A stretch of DNA of 64,000 nt from positions 29,937,451 through 30,001,450 of the forward strand of contig CM067067.1 of NCBI GenBank assembly GCA_033980235.1. Reading direction: 5' to 3'. The DNA is from Diadema setosum (Eukaryota > Echinodermata > Echinoidea > Diadematoida > Diadematidae). Every line of letters begins with the position of its first letter. The stretch's first letter is position 1. Below the pieces are notes generated by a model. That model had not been told where the DNA came from. It did not search any database and saw only the letters and a program-made list of their open reading frames with translations. The position numbers were made by a program, and so were the translations under genes. Positions 1 through 10,358 of this stretch are shown piece by piece.

Positions 1-197
1 TGCCGGTGTTTATGAAATTGTTGCACTGTACACTAGATGTAGCATGTGCACAGTCATGAATTAGTGCATTATTGTGACTGAATAAGTGATGAATGCAACG
101 GTGGCGATCACTGAATGTTGCCCAGAAATGACTGGCACGGCTAAAAAGCAGAGAAACACCCTGAATTATCAGCTCGGCTACGGCTCCATCGGGTTTT

Positions 198-372
198 TGG
201 CCGCTATAGACAGGTTAAAATCTACCGCGGGAAACAAAATTTGTGGCCGCTGGCCGCGTTAGACAGGTGGCCGCTATACACAGGGTCTTTAACATGGCTT
301 TTCTCTCGGGGGGATTTTTCAGTGGCCGCTATAGACAGGTGGCCGCTATAGAGAGGTGGCCGCTAAGGCAGG
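198..372 (+). repeat. Array of a 17-bp motif, TGGCCGCTATAGACAGG
   Basis: The motif TGGCCGCTATAGACAGG or a close variant occurs at 198-214, 251-267, 268-284, 323-339, 340-356 and 357-372. Copies 2-3 and 4-6 abut head to tail. All face the same way. The array ends in TTTGACTGTAG. It looks like the subterminal repeat region of a DNA transposon end rather than a plain minisatellite, because the copies come in two blocks separated by unrelated sequence. The parent element was not identified. Confidence 0.75.
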
Positions 373-983
373 TTTGACTGTAGTAATATTAGTGATGAAA
401 GCATGGGGCTGTGTTGAAATGCCCTGGGGATTACATGAGTCCTGCTATAGCTTCCTGTTTGACCCCTCTGTTCTCTAGTGGGTTACAGAGCAATTTTGCT
501 TCGTGCTCAGTTTGACATCAGTGTCGTCAGATCAAACTGGAACAGTGATTTCATCAAATAGCAGACATAATCTCATATACAATGTAGATAGTTTGTCAGA
601 CTTTCACATGCTTTCATGAACCAGTGATATCAGTCACAAACACAATTATGCAAATGAGATTGTGATGATGTCATGACCTTACAAATCTTCCACAGACCTA
701 CTTATTTTAGTCTTCACTTACATATCATTTTTCATTATAGTTTAGTATTATCATTATTAGAATTGTTATTGAGCATTATTTATTACTATTAGAGTCATCA
801 TCTTTATCATCACCATTATTATCGCAGACCGGTGAGGTGCACCTTTAAGAGCTGCATTGATTCAGAAAATGTAATCCTTACAACAGAAGCTGAAGTGATG
901 AATTCATCATAACACTGTAGTCAGTGCTGTGGGATACCTTCTTGTAATGTGATGTGATGCATTGTGACATCCACATTTATTTA

Positions 984-985
<2 letters not shown>

Positions 986-1039
<54 letters not shown>
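986..1039 (+). repeat. (GT)n microsatellite
   Basis: An uninterrupted GT dinucleotide tract of about 54 bases. Confidence 0.95.
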
Positions 1040-1040
<1 letters not shown>

Positions 1041-1658
1041 ATAGAGAATCGACTCAAGGAATCTGATGAGAAAATGATGAATGCAGTCATAGGGTCCCAG
1101 ATGTGGTAAGATAGGCCTATTTCGTCGTGGGGCAAAGGGTGTTAGGACCTGAGATCAAGACTACACGTTATAAATTCTTTAAAAAAAACATACACGTTAA
1201 AACACTCCCATATTGCAACTCAAAAAATTAAAAGCGGTACAAGGAGAAACTGTGATAAGTTAAAATGAAGGTTGTGAGTTCTCTTCCTAAAAACACTTAA
1301 AGGAAGTCGAAAGTCGGGATTTTTTTTGAAATTTGTAAAACCCAGAATATACAACCCCTCCACAACAACAACAAAATTGACAAAAATCTCAAAAACATCT
1401 GGGGTATCTTAAGCATGATAATCAATTGTGGTGATTTTTCGGAATAAAGTTTGAAGGTTATGTCTCGGGTAGCAGATCAAAGTTAACAACTAGAATCATG
1501 ACAGAAGTTGTAGTATGTCTGTAACTAATTTCTGATTCTGACCTGACACGAGAATAGTACATTCTTAAAGGTAAACATTAACATCAAAATCAGTGAATAT
1601 TTTTTTTTTCAATATTATAATGAAAAACAACAACAACAAATAATAATAATTGGTAAGA

Positions 1659-1860
1659 ATCTCGCTCCCGGTAGCATGACAAAACTGCCCCTCTTTTCAT
1701 ATCATTTTCCCTTCATGCAACACCCTGTACAAATACATATTTGAAATATAGATGGCGTTGTTCAATTAGTCACAATCTCGCGCTCGACAGCGTGACGAAA
1801 GTGCCCCCTCCAATATGCTATTTTTGTCTTTATATCAGTCATGCAACACCCTGTACATTC
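1659..1860 (+). repeat. Diverged tandem duplication of about 126 bp
   Basis: Two neighbouring segments share CATGCAACACCCTGTAC (1714-1730 and 1840-1856). They also share a matching upstream block beginning with CTCGC and containing GTGCCCC or CTGCCCC. The two copies differ by many substitutions and small gaps, so this is an old duplication. Confidence 0.5.
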
Positions 1861-3014
1861 TCACTTGATTTCACAAATCCCGGCTCCAAAGGCCTTACAG
1901 TGAGGCTTACTCCCCTAATGTCGGACTCATGGGCGTTATGACTCGTGGGCTGAATGACTTATGGACCTTTTTTTTTTTTTTTTGTCAATGTCGAACACTT
2001 GGACCGTATATGACTTGTGGGTCTCGTGGAATGACCCCAAGGATGTGGGAGGGGGATACTCCCTCTCCGGGTCCGTCACCCACCGAGGAGCTTTTTCAGT
2101 TTTAGAATTGAAATTCAGCGATCTGCACACTATATTATTGGTGAAATAAAAAAGTGAGCAAAATGAATATTCAGGGAAAATGTGATCTGACATCACTTTA
2201 TTGTTCTGTGTGTGCGTTTTCATTATGTACTATGACTATGGAGGTGGATGCAGCGCTCGCCGGTAATGACAAAAATAGTATAAACGGCAGTGAATGGAGT
2301 GGTGACAGATATCACGATAATGCAAAGTGCATTCCCACAATAGGTTAACGAGAACTGTAATTAGTCAATAGAAGAAAAAACAAACAAACAAATTAGATTC
2401 TCTAATGGTTGGGGGATTTTCTTTTCTACTAATGAAAATTATTTGAAAATCAAACATCTGAGTCTAAATAAATCATGGATTTGTAAGTTATACCCTTCCT
2501 CAGAGCTGCATTATACGGCCACGGTCGAGTTTGGGTTATACTGTCTCTAAAGATGTATCATCTCGCTCAGCCATTCACTCGGAGTCAAGACTCTGAACAA
2601 TAAACCATAAATGCAACCACTTCAACACTACCCCTTTAGCTCTTGGGTGTAATAGAGAAGCATGTGTCTGTATTCAACAGCTCAAGGACGTAAATGCCGC
2701 GCTTTATAATAAAAGATGGCCCTGCGTCAATGTAACTACTTCAGATTTTAGTACATCAAGTGTTTAAGAGTTTCGTATTTCTGTCAAGTAATGAGTTCTA
2801 AGCACTATAAGACCCGTGTTCGAGTTTGATTTACATGATAAAGAGACAAAACACTGTTGCTGGAACATTGTCAGCATGAGGAAGGAACTTCGCATTCTAT
2901 ATAAGGTTATACTAATAGTCCTATACAGCCAACTGGCGCGAGACAGTGAAAGCACCACAGGAGATGAATACAAAGAGAGGGAAAAGATGATAAAATGAAA
3001 TGATTTTGACCACA

Positions 3015-3015
3015 G

Positions 3016-3049
<34 letters not shown>
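3015..3049 (+). repeat. (GAT)n trinucleotide tract
   Basis: About eleven GAT/ATG units in a row. Open frames here that read as runs of Met or His are products of this tract and not genes. Confidence 0.9.
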
Positions 3050-3421
3050 AATGATAATGAAAATTAGAACAAAAGTAAGTTTGATTTTGGTAATATTCAT
3101 GAGAAGAACATTGACTTTGATACATATTGCTACTAGGCTACTCCTGATAATAACAATTATTATTGATAATAATGATAAACATGGATGATGATATTGAGAA
3201 TGCTTGATATACAGTATAATATACAGTATATTAGGTGTTTGATGTGTCAAAAATACAACCAAAGAATAACTAATGTGTACGTTGGGCCAATTGCAAAGTA
3301 TACGGCAAAGAGGTGCTATTTTAACAGTGAGAAAAAGCCCCCAACAAATTCGAGACAATACCTAAAGATTAAAGTATACATGGCCCTATGTGATGTTAGC
3401 AATGTTACATAAACAGTATAG

Positions 3422-3423
<2 letters not shown>

Positions 3424-3467
<44 letters not shown>
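3424..3467 (+). repeat. (AT)n microsatellite
   Basis: An alternating AT tract of about 43 bases just left of a short inverted-repeat element. Confidence 0.95.
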
Positions 3468-3468
<1 letters not shown>

Positions 3469-3480
3469 CCTTGAGAGTGA

Positions 3481-3612
3481 GAGTTTCTGGTTAAAAACTA
3501 TATAGGCAAAAGTGACTTCAATAGAATTATTCACCAAGGGGTGCAGCCCCGAAGTTAATAAGTTAATAGTACTTTTGGAGGCACCTAGCCCTATAGTTTT
3601 AACCAGAAACTC
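3481..3612. repeat. Short inverted-repeat element (MITE-like), 132 bp
   Basis: The left end GAGTTTCTGGTTAAAA is matched in inverted orientation by TTTTAACCAGAAACTC at the right end. The match extends inward through CTATA/TATAG with one or two inserted bases. The arms are about 23 bp and enclose roughly 85 bp. This could be a small non-autonomous DNA transposon. Its RNA would fold as a hairpin. Target-site duplications are unclear. Confidence 0.6.
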
Positions 3613-3754
3613 GAAATAATTCAGTGTATATTTGTTTTACATTTTGGATCAAAAATCTATACAAAAGAAGGGGAAATGAGATGCGAAACGTCGTGCTGTG
3701 GATGCGATGTTGTGGAGGGACCCTACACTGACCGTAATGAGAAGCAGCATTATC

Positions 3755-4280
3755 ATCAGAATTGCTTTGTGATGTCACAATATTGTTTTGTTAGAAATTA
3801 TTGTTTGCGCGAAACCGCGCAAACCTATTGTTACATTTCACAAAGTGACGGAACGAAGCAGTGCGCGAAGTCACAATTGCTTTATGATGTCACAATTGTT
3901 TTGTTAGAAATATGATTGTTACATTTCACGGAGTGACGGAAAGAAGCAGTGCGCGAAGTCACAATTGCTTTATGATGTCACAATTGTTTTGTGAGGAATT
4001 GGAGTGACGGAAAGAAGCAGTGCGCGATGTCACAATTGCTTTGTGATGTCATAATTGTTTTGTTAGAAATAAATTGTTACATTTCACTGAGTGACGGAAC
4101 GAAGAGCGCGATGTCACAATTGCTTAGTGATGTCACAATCGTTTTGGTAGAATTGTTATGAGTGACGGGACGAAGCAGTGCGCGATGTCACAATTGTCTT
4201 GTTAGAAACTTAATTTCACAGAGTGACCGTAAGAAGCAGTGCGCGATTTCAGCTTTGTGGGTCAGAATTGCTTTGACACC
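3755..4280 (+). repeat. Satellite-like tandem array, unit about 86 bp, six to seven copies
   Basis: Each unit combines TCACAATTGCTTTATGATG, TCACAATTGTTTTGTTAGAA, an ATTGTTACATTTCAC segment and GTGACGGAACGAAGCAGTGC followed by GCGA. Units vary in length (roughly 60-100 bp) by internal deletion. The first copy carries an inserted inverted repeat (GTTTGCGC/GCGCAAAC). The conserved parts are TGATGTCACAATTG and the GAAGCAGTGCGCGA box. A degenerate MITE follows directly. Confidence 0.8.
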
Positions 4281-4324
4281 ATTTCACAAATAACATACTA
4301 CATGTATTTTGGAAAATGTGTTTG

Positions 4325-4590
4325 AGGGATCAAAAGCTTATTTGATGAAAATCGGTTTTGAAATGGCTAAATCCAAAATAAAACAGTAAAACAAAGTGAA
4401 AGATGGGACCCACCTTTTATTAGGACCACTTTGTTTTTGGATATCACAGCCATTTCAAAAATGATTTTCATCAAATTGAATTTTAATTCCTCTTAATCAT
4501 GTTTTTAATATTTCATATAAGTGGCTTCTAATTATCTCACCAATAGTTAAAACCTCAAATCCCCATCTCAACCAGAATATTTGGGTAGTA
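4325..4590. mobile_element. Degenerate, left-truncated T2-type MITE
   Basis: The core arms TTTGATGAAAATCGGTTTTG and its inverted partner CATTTCAAAAATGATTTTCA match the intact MITEs at 20760-21150, 25032-25410 and 59943-60336. The right arm continues to about 4590 with CTCAAATCCCCATCTCAACC, as in the intact copies. The TTAAAGGG left terminus is missing, so the copy is truncated and old. Confidence 0.65.
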
Positions 4591-6646
4591 TTTTTCGTTT
4601 TTACACAAGACATATTCATTAACTTTACATGTCTTTTTCACATCATTTTAAATCAATTTGGAATAGGGCCTAATATTCTTTATCCGCACAGCGCAAAAGA
4701 GTAACCAAAACATTTTATAAGTATCCTGTTTTCTCTTAGACTTTGGAGTGGGACTGGATCTATATTATTCTTTCGGTTTACACTTCAAAAGCGACTGAAA
4801 ATACACCCAAGGAGATCTTAATTGCTTCTTTGTATAACTGGAATTACTCGATCTTACCAGGGCCTACTTATGGGAGCCGTGCTAACATTTGTAATCACAG
4901 GACCTGTTGTTTCTAGAAAACGATCGTGATTTTAATATGCAGTATTAACATCATTAATTTCAAGTATGTGTGACCAATCATGTATACTCAGTAGGCCCTG
5001 TACCTCCTTCACCAAATTCAGTCTGGCACCAATAAGCTTCCACTGATGGCATTTTTAAAGGAGAGTGATATTTTTCATACATGCTCATATAAGGCAGTAG
5101 GTCTAAAGAGCCCTCTCGTGTGGATCCTAGGAAACACCGGAAAGTGGTCTGCTACATGTCAGAAACGGTTATAAATCTCTGCTTTGGGGGTCGGATTAAT
5201 GTTTGTAGATATATCATCAATGATCAATAAGAGTAGGCCTAAGTGACTGATCTAACTCGAATTGGCTTGGTAACGGAAAGAAGGAATACGATTGGCAAGA
5301 ATCAAGAAATTCTTGACAGTAAAGACATCCTGAGATCAGAGTAGATCATTCAGTGTTATAGTCTCCAACCAAAACACAATACTTATTGTACCCAATACTT
5401 ATTGTACCTCTATACCTCACTGGAGGAAAATATAAATTGTTATTATTCAAAGCAATCATAAAATTCTCTTGTTTAGCATGGGAGGCTCTGTAAAGAACCC
5501 CAACTAAAATATTTTTACCATCCGAGGAGATTCGATTTCAATGCCAGACGTTTCAATGAAATCTGTCATAGCTGAAGTGAGATCATCCTTCTTGAAACGT
5601 TTCAGTTTAGCTAGATAAAACATGATTTGTAATGCCTAGACCCTACACCACCACCAGTCCTGTTTGGCCAATGAATGTACCTATAAGATTGTACCTGTAG
5701 AATAAATTGCGAACCCAATTGTCTCAGTCATACTCTGAACTCATAGCAATTACTGAAGGGGACCCTGGAAGGGTGTGAAGCATAATACAACGTACATGTA
5801 TTTTTCTATTAAGGAATCGAAGTGTTTACCCAGACTCCTTATATTAAAGTGTAATACGGAAAAAAAAAAATCTGCCTAAGATTCGAAAGTGCATCATAAA
5901 AGTGTTGAGCTGTTGGCCTCCAGTACATAGACTCAACACAAGAGACACTTCTATCATCAAAACTGAGTTATTATTTGTGTTCAGGTCAACCACACTGATT
6001 TCATCAGAAGCACTGTGTAGTGAACTCGAAGAGTTATTCGCTGCTTCTAGTTTCAGTTATACATGTATAGTTTGCGCATTTGAAAAGTGCTTATCATCAT
6101 GTTTGTTTGTTTTCTCCCTTGTGTTTTCCTATTTTTCTTCCTCGTTTTCTCATCACCATCGCAGTGTCATCCTTTTACTCTTGCAAAGCATTTTCATCTA
6201 TGATATAAAAATGTACATCGACTGAGATGATTGCCGTACTCTTCCAAGCGGAGGATACTATCATGCGCTTCCCCTGCCGTGTCTGTCTCACATCTGATAC
6301 AGTATACTTGTTATGTACTCCCGTATTTCCCACATACTGTAATGCATGCGTTCGTCCTGACGCAGTACGTACGAGTCGTCGGGGTATACACTTGCGTTGT
6401 ACCCAGACTGTGTACTGATCGCCAAACCTCAACAAGCGGTAGCAATAGCAATCGCACTGTACTGAGCTAGCTGCGTATTCGTTCTACGGCCCCAATACCT
6501 TACCCACGCTCATAAAACCTACGTATACACATTTACCATGCGATAGTTATAGACGGGATCGCACGAATTGATGCTCTCACGAAAACCAACGCGGAGTACC
6601 AACATGCACTGCAAAATACAACGGGAAAAGTGCACTGATTGTCATA

Positions 6647-6713
6647 ATGGAACGATATGGTCTAATCTGGCACTTTGTGATACTATTTATCTATCAATTG
6701 CAGTGCAGTCTCG
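6647..6713 (+). CDS. Exon 1 of IgDCC-family receptor: signal peptide
   Basis: The ATG at 6647 has a favourable context (A at -3, G at +4). It encodes MERYGLIWHFVILFIYQLQC and two more residues, a typical secretory signal peptide with a hydrophobic core. The exon stops at a strong donor, CTCG|GTAAGA, after 22 codons plus one base (phase 1). Joining it to the acceptor at 22450/22451 restores GGT (Gly) and continues into the first Ig domain without a frame break. No other exon is needed to keep the frame. The gene encodes a single-pass guidance or adhesion receptor of the DCC/neogenin/protogenin type. In the family such receptors bind netrin- or RGM-type ligands at the cell surface; which ligand applies here cannot be told. 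Further 5' non-coding exons remain possible. Confidence 0.75.
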
Positions 6714-8343
6714 GTAAGAAGTTTAGATTTGATTCTTAATATTTTGATCACATCGGTGCGTAACGTACCTGGATAGCAGAAAATTGCTGTCATGTCTTTA
6801 CTAATAATAGAAGTGCATTAACTCATTGTACGCAGTCGTATGTATGTATGGGATCTCGTTAGCTTAGTTAGGCTTCTTAGCTAGATGGGTGCTACCGGAG
6901 TCTGTAATCTGTATTTTATTGCTTAGTTACCTATAGATCTAACGTTAGATATGCTATATTGTGTCTTAACGCCTGTAGATATCTACCTGTTTCCTGAATA
7001 GACCAGAAACGAATGAAATGACAAATGAGTGTAAATATTACCAAATATTAGGCTATGCAGTTCAGTTTCGGCACAAATCCCGTCCCGGGGCGCTCCACTG
7101 CACTGCAGGCAGGAGTGCAGCACTGTGGAGCTGTCTACACAACTGTGAGGAGGAGTGGGAGGTTCATGTTAGGGCTGATCGCAGATATTTAGGCACTAAA
7201 TACGGTCACTATTAACAGATTAACGTTAGATCTTGGTTTCTACAACTTCAGGTTTAGGTAGTTCTATTTAATCATCCAAGATAACGTTGTCGTCAATGTC
7301 AGTGATGAAGCCCCATCCTCGCCTGAAGCTGGATACTTGTCTTTAGCATGTTACGTTAGGGTGGTATAGAAATAGAATATAGAAATAGATCTAGTGAAAG
7401 GCATTCTTCCTTGGATTTTTTTTTTCTTTTTGCGATCCAAGAGTTTAGTAGCCCAACCAGCATCCAGATGCATTGCCGTGCTAAGTGATGGGGCTGTGTG
7501 TAGTTACAGGGTTTGGAGGCCATAGGGCCTACAACATGTACAATGTACACTCTTTTGACCTCAAAATAACTCTGGATTTTATTGATATTTTGGATTATAG
7601 AATTATATTCTTACTTGTTTCAGTTTCTCTTTGTTGTCATATTTACGATTCAACTATGGCCATTTAGGAGTTATTGTAATATTCGCATTGCCTTGCCCTA
7701 GGGCATGCAGAAATAATGAGTACAACAGTTCTAACATTACCACACCAATTTGAGATTTGCCCGCTGGCCTGGTGGAGGCGTACATGTATGTTCTGCTGAA
7801 ATTAGCCAGCAAACACGATGAATTGATACATGTATGCTGGCTTTTACTACTGGTATGGGCCCTGTTGCTAGAAATTCGACATGTGATCAAAGGCAAGTTT
7901 CACCAGCAACTTTGCATTTGATGAAAATCAAGTGCAAAGTCGTGTTTGATAACAATATTTGCGTGCAAAATCAAACGCAATTCCTTTCAGCAGCGGACTT
8001 GCGTTTAGATACAAAGTTGTGTATGATTTTGGTGACTTGTGTTTGATTTTAAAGGTCTTGTTTACCTTTGGGAGCAGTGATTTAAAAAATTTTCAAGATA
8101 TCACTTTTGATGCATAAGGGTAGGTCAGTTTTATCACAAAGCATCATATATTATACATTTTTTGCAGTAAAGCCTAAAATATAAGGAGATATCACTATTT
8201 TTCTCATTCTTCTTCTTCTTCTTCCAGTAGAGTACAGACCGCCGTTGGCGTATTATCGTACTTGTAAACCATAACTGTATACAGTTTAGTCTGGAAACAT
8301 TTTTATTATAACTATTGTTCACATTTTGTATATTTAACAATAC

Positions 8344-8883
8344 TTAAAGGTAGGGAATCCCATTTGCATGCCTTAAATTAAGAGTTGTATAAATACAGTG
8401 GTATGTTGAAGAGAGTATACAAGAAACTCCCATAAAGTATTGAAAGTGGAAGGTAACATTTAGTACATGTTTATTGACCGTTAGATTTTGAATTGAATTT
8501 TTTTCAGGGCTCACTGTAAATTCCAGTACATTACTAGGCTACCTTTGCAGACCCATGCAATGCATGTGTGTCCATCATGTATACTTTGTGAAGAAAGTTC
8601 ATCAAAACTTACAAACATGCAATTCTTGCCACACACTCTATATGTTATTACATCAGCTCTTATACTTTTAGATTTGTGTTTATAGATAAAAAAAAAAAGC
8701 TCAATTCTAAAGTGTGGCTGACACACAGAACTACTGAGTAGTTGAGTTTTGTGCATTATTCAAATTGTAGATAACTGTTGACTTCCAAATTTCTCAGCAG
8801 TGGCCTAAACAAGTCCCCTGAGGTTCATATTTAATGTTTTGCTGCATTTTGGGAGGTCTGTAAAAGGTATCCCGTACCTTTAA
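8344..8883. mobile_element. TTAA-flanked non-autonomous element (T2/Kolobok-like), 540 bp
   Basis: The left end reads TTAAAGGTAGGGAATCCC. The right end, reverse-complemented, reads TTAAAGGTACGGGATACC. TTAA is present at both edges, as expected for a TTAA target duplication with termini beginning AGG. The inverted repeats are short (about 16-18 bp). A second TTAAAGGTC terminus at about 8051 could instead mark the left end of a larger related element, so the left boundary is less sure than the right. No coding capacity is visible. Confidence 0.55.
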
Positions 8884-9239
8884 CATCGATTGATTATACT
8901 GGTTCAAATTTTTACATTGGTTGTTTCTATCCCTAACTCACATTTTAGAACTATTTTGAAGCACTAATGCTGGTTTTTGTTTCATCTGCAAATGGTAAAT
9001 TATGCCCTTAATATCGACACGCAGTGTACTAGCAATAGTGCCGTCCAAGGAGCATTAACCTATTAGATGCCAGGTTTCCACCAGAGTGGCCTATTAATAT
9101 CAGCAAATGATGTGTGTAAGCTAGGTATATGCGCATTCAAATACATCAGGGAGTAGCGAGTGAGTGATAGCAAATTGGTAGCAGCTCGATTTCTGTGGGC
9201 ATGCAGCAATACAGGTGCATTTATGCCAATTATTTCATG

Positions 9240-9403
9240 AACCCTACAATGCACTGGTCCAACCGTCCAGGGACAAGTAAAAATCACTGTCGGACCAGTA
9301 ACTTTTTCAGGAATGAAGTGTCGGGAGAAAATGAAAAATTTGGTACCTACTAGTTCGACAGACAAGTTGGACCAGTAGAAAAAATGGGTTGGTGTGCAGC
9401 CCT
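9240..9403 (-). mobile_element. Short copy of the AGGGCTGCACAC-ended element
   Basis: The right edge (ATGGGTTGGTGTGCAGCCCT) is the reverse complement of the left end of the 3.9-kb element at 39289. The left edge (ACAATGCACTGGTCC) resembles that element's right end. Internal blocks with GTCGGACCAGTAAC are also shared. It is an internally deleted, inverted relative. Confidence 0.55.
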
Positions 9404-9767
9404 GACTAAGGAATTGATTTTAGGAAGATTATTAGAAAATCCCCACCCGACCCTGTCCTATTTAATCCAAAGTACAGACTTACGTTGTTCACTAGCAAGG
9501 TATACAAAACATCATGGCAGCTCTGCTTCTTGCACACGCTTTGAATCAGAATATCGCAAACGGAGACATCCAACAGGAAAGACTGCACTGGAAGAATGTG
9601 AAAGAACTTTACTGCCTCTACTCAGAGACTTAAGGCTCTGAAGCTGTGGGATTGTGTGACACAACCAGATTTGAGAATGATACCTTTCCTGCCTGGTGAA
9701 ATTCTCCCGTTTTGTCGTTGGGGCCGTTTTGTACAAATGGTATGATGGCAATGATTTGCATTATTAT

Positions 9768-9940
9768 TACAGTGCACTCCTGTTATACTGAACACAATTT
9801 GAAGTAAAAATTCAGGCCCCAACATTATAAGTTTTATATTTTATATATATCCACTTTTTTGGTTCGGTTACAACAAAATTTTGATATAACGAAAGAAAAC
9901 TACCAGTACGGAGGACTTCATTATAATGGGAGTCACTGTA
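9768..9940. mobile_element. Mariner-like MITE, 173 bp, with TA flanks
   Basis: The ends are TACAGTGCACTCCTGTTATA and, on the other strand, TACAGTGACTCCCATTATAA. They are inverted repeats of about 25 bp that begin at a TA dinucleotide on both sides, as for Tc1/mariner-type insertions. The interior has no coding capacity. Assignment to the superfamily rests only on the TA site and the CAGT terminus. Confidence 0.6.
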
Positions 9941-10358
9941 CTATAATCTGTTCGCGTTGTTAATTTTAATAACGATGGGCTCTTAACTGCATGCAATGAG
10001 CATTTATTTGCGTGAAATGGGTATGAAAAATCGAACATGCCACGCCACACACATAACATTTGAGCACAACACATTTTCATACGACTGTCATTGGTTGATT
10101 CCTTATACAGTAATACACCATTTTATATACATGAGTTAAGAAAGAACAGTAGGCATGGATGAGAATGACCTAAATGTGCATTCATTAGAAGTTTTTAGGA
10201 AGGAATTTCAGAATACCAATTGTGTCTTTCCTAACTTTCTGACTTGGGGAAAATGTTCAGGAAAAATGTCAGAAGATTTTCAGAATACCACCCCTACAAA
10301 TAGTACAATGTTGGGATATCAGATACTGCAGTGCAGTGTTAGAGAAGAAATTGAATTA

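Larger units (their letters stand above)
1..6646. other. Upstream non-coding flank of the IgDCC-like gene
   Basis: No credible protein-coding sequence is visible here. Open frames are short and lack family-like composition. The stretch holds a 17-bp repeat array, a GT tract, a GAT tract, an AT tract, a short inverted-repeat element, an 86-bp satellite and a degenerate MITE, all listed separately. The last 400 bases (about 6230-6646) have more CpG than the surroundings and should contain the promoter and 5' UTR. I could not identify a TATA box, an initiator or an upstream exon with confidence. Confidence 0.5.

Noticed and set aside
2921..3358. Minus-strand frame of 145 codons with runs of Ile and His
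   Set aside because: A product of the GAT tract and low-complexity AT sequence.
3755..4280. Regular repeats with variable parts between them, at first sight CRISPR-like
   Set aside because: The whole unit including the 'spacers' repeats, unit lengths vary, and the context is an animal genome. It is a satellite array.
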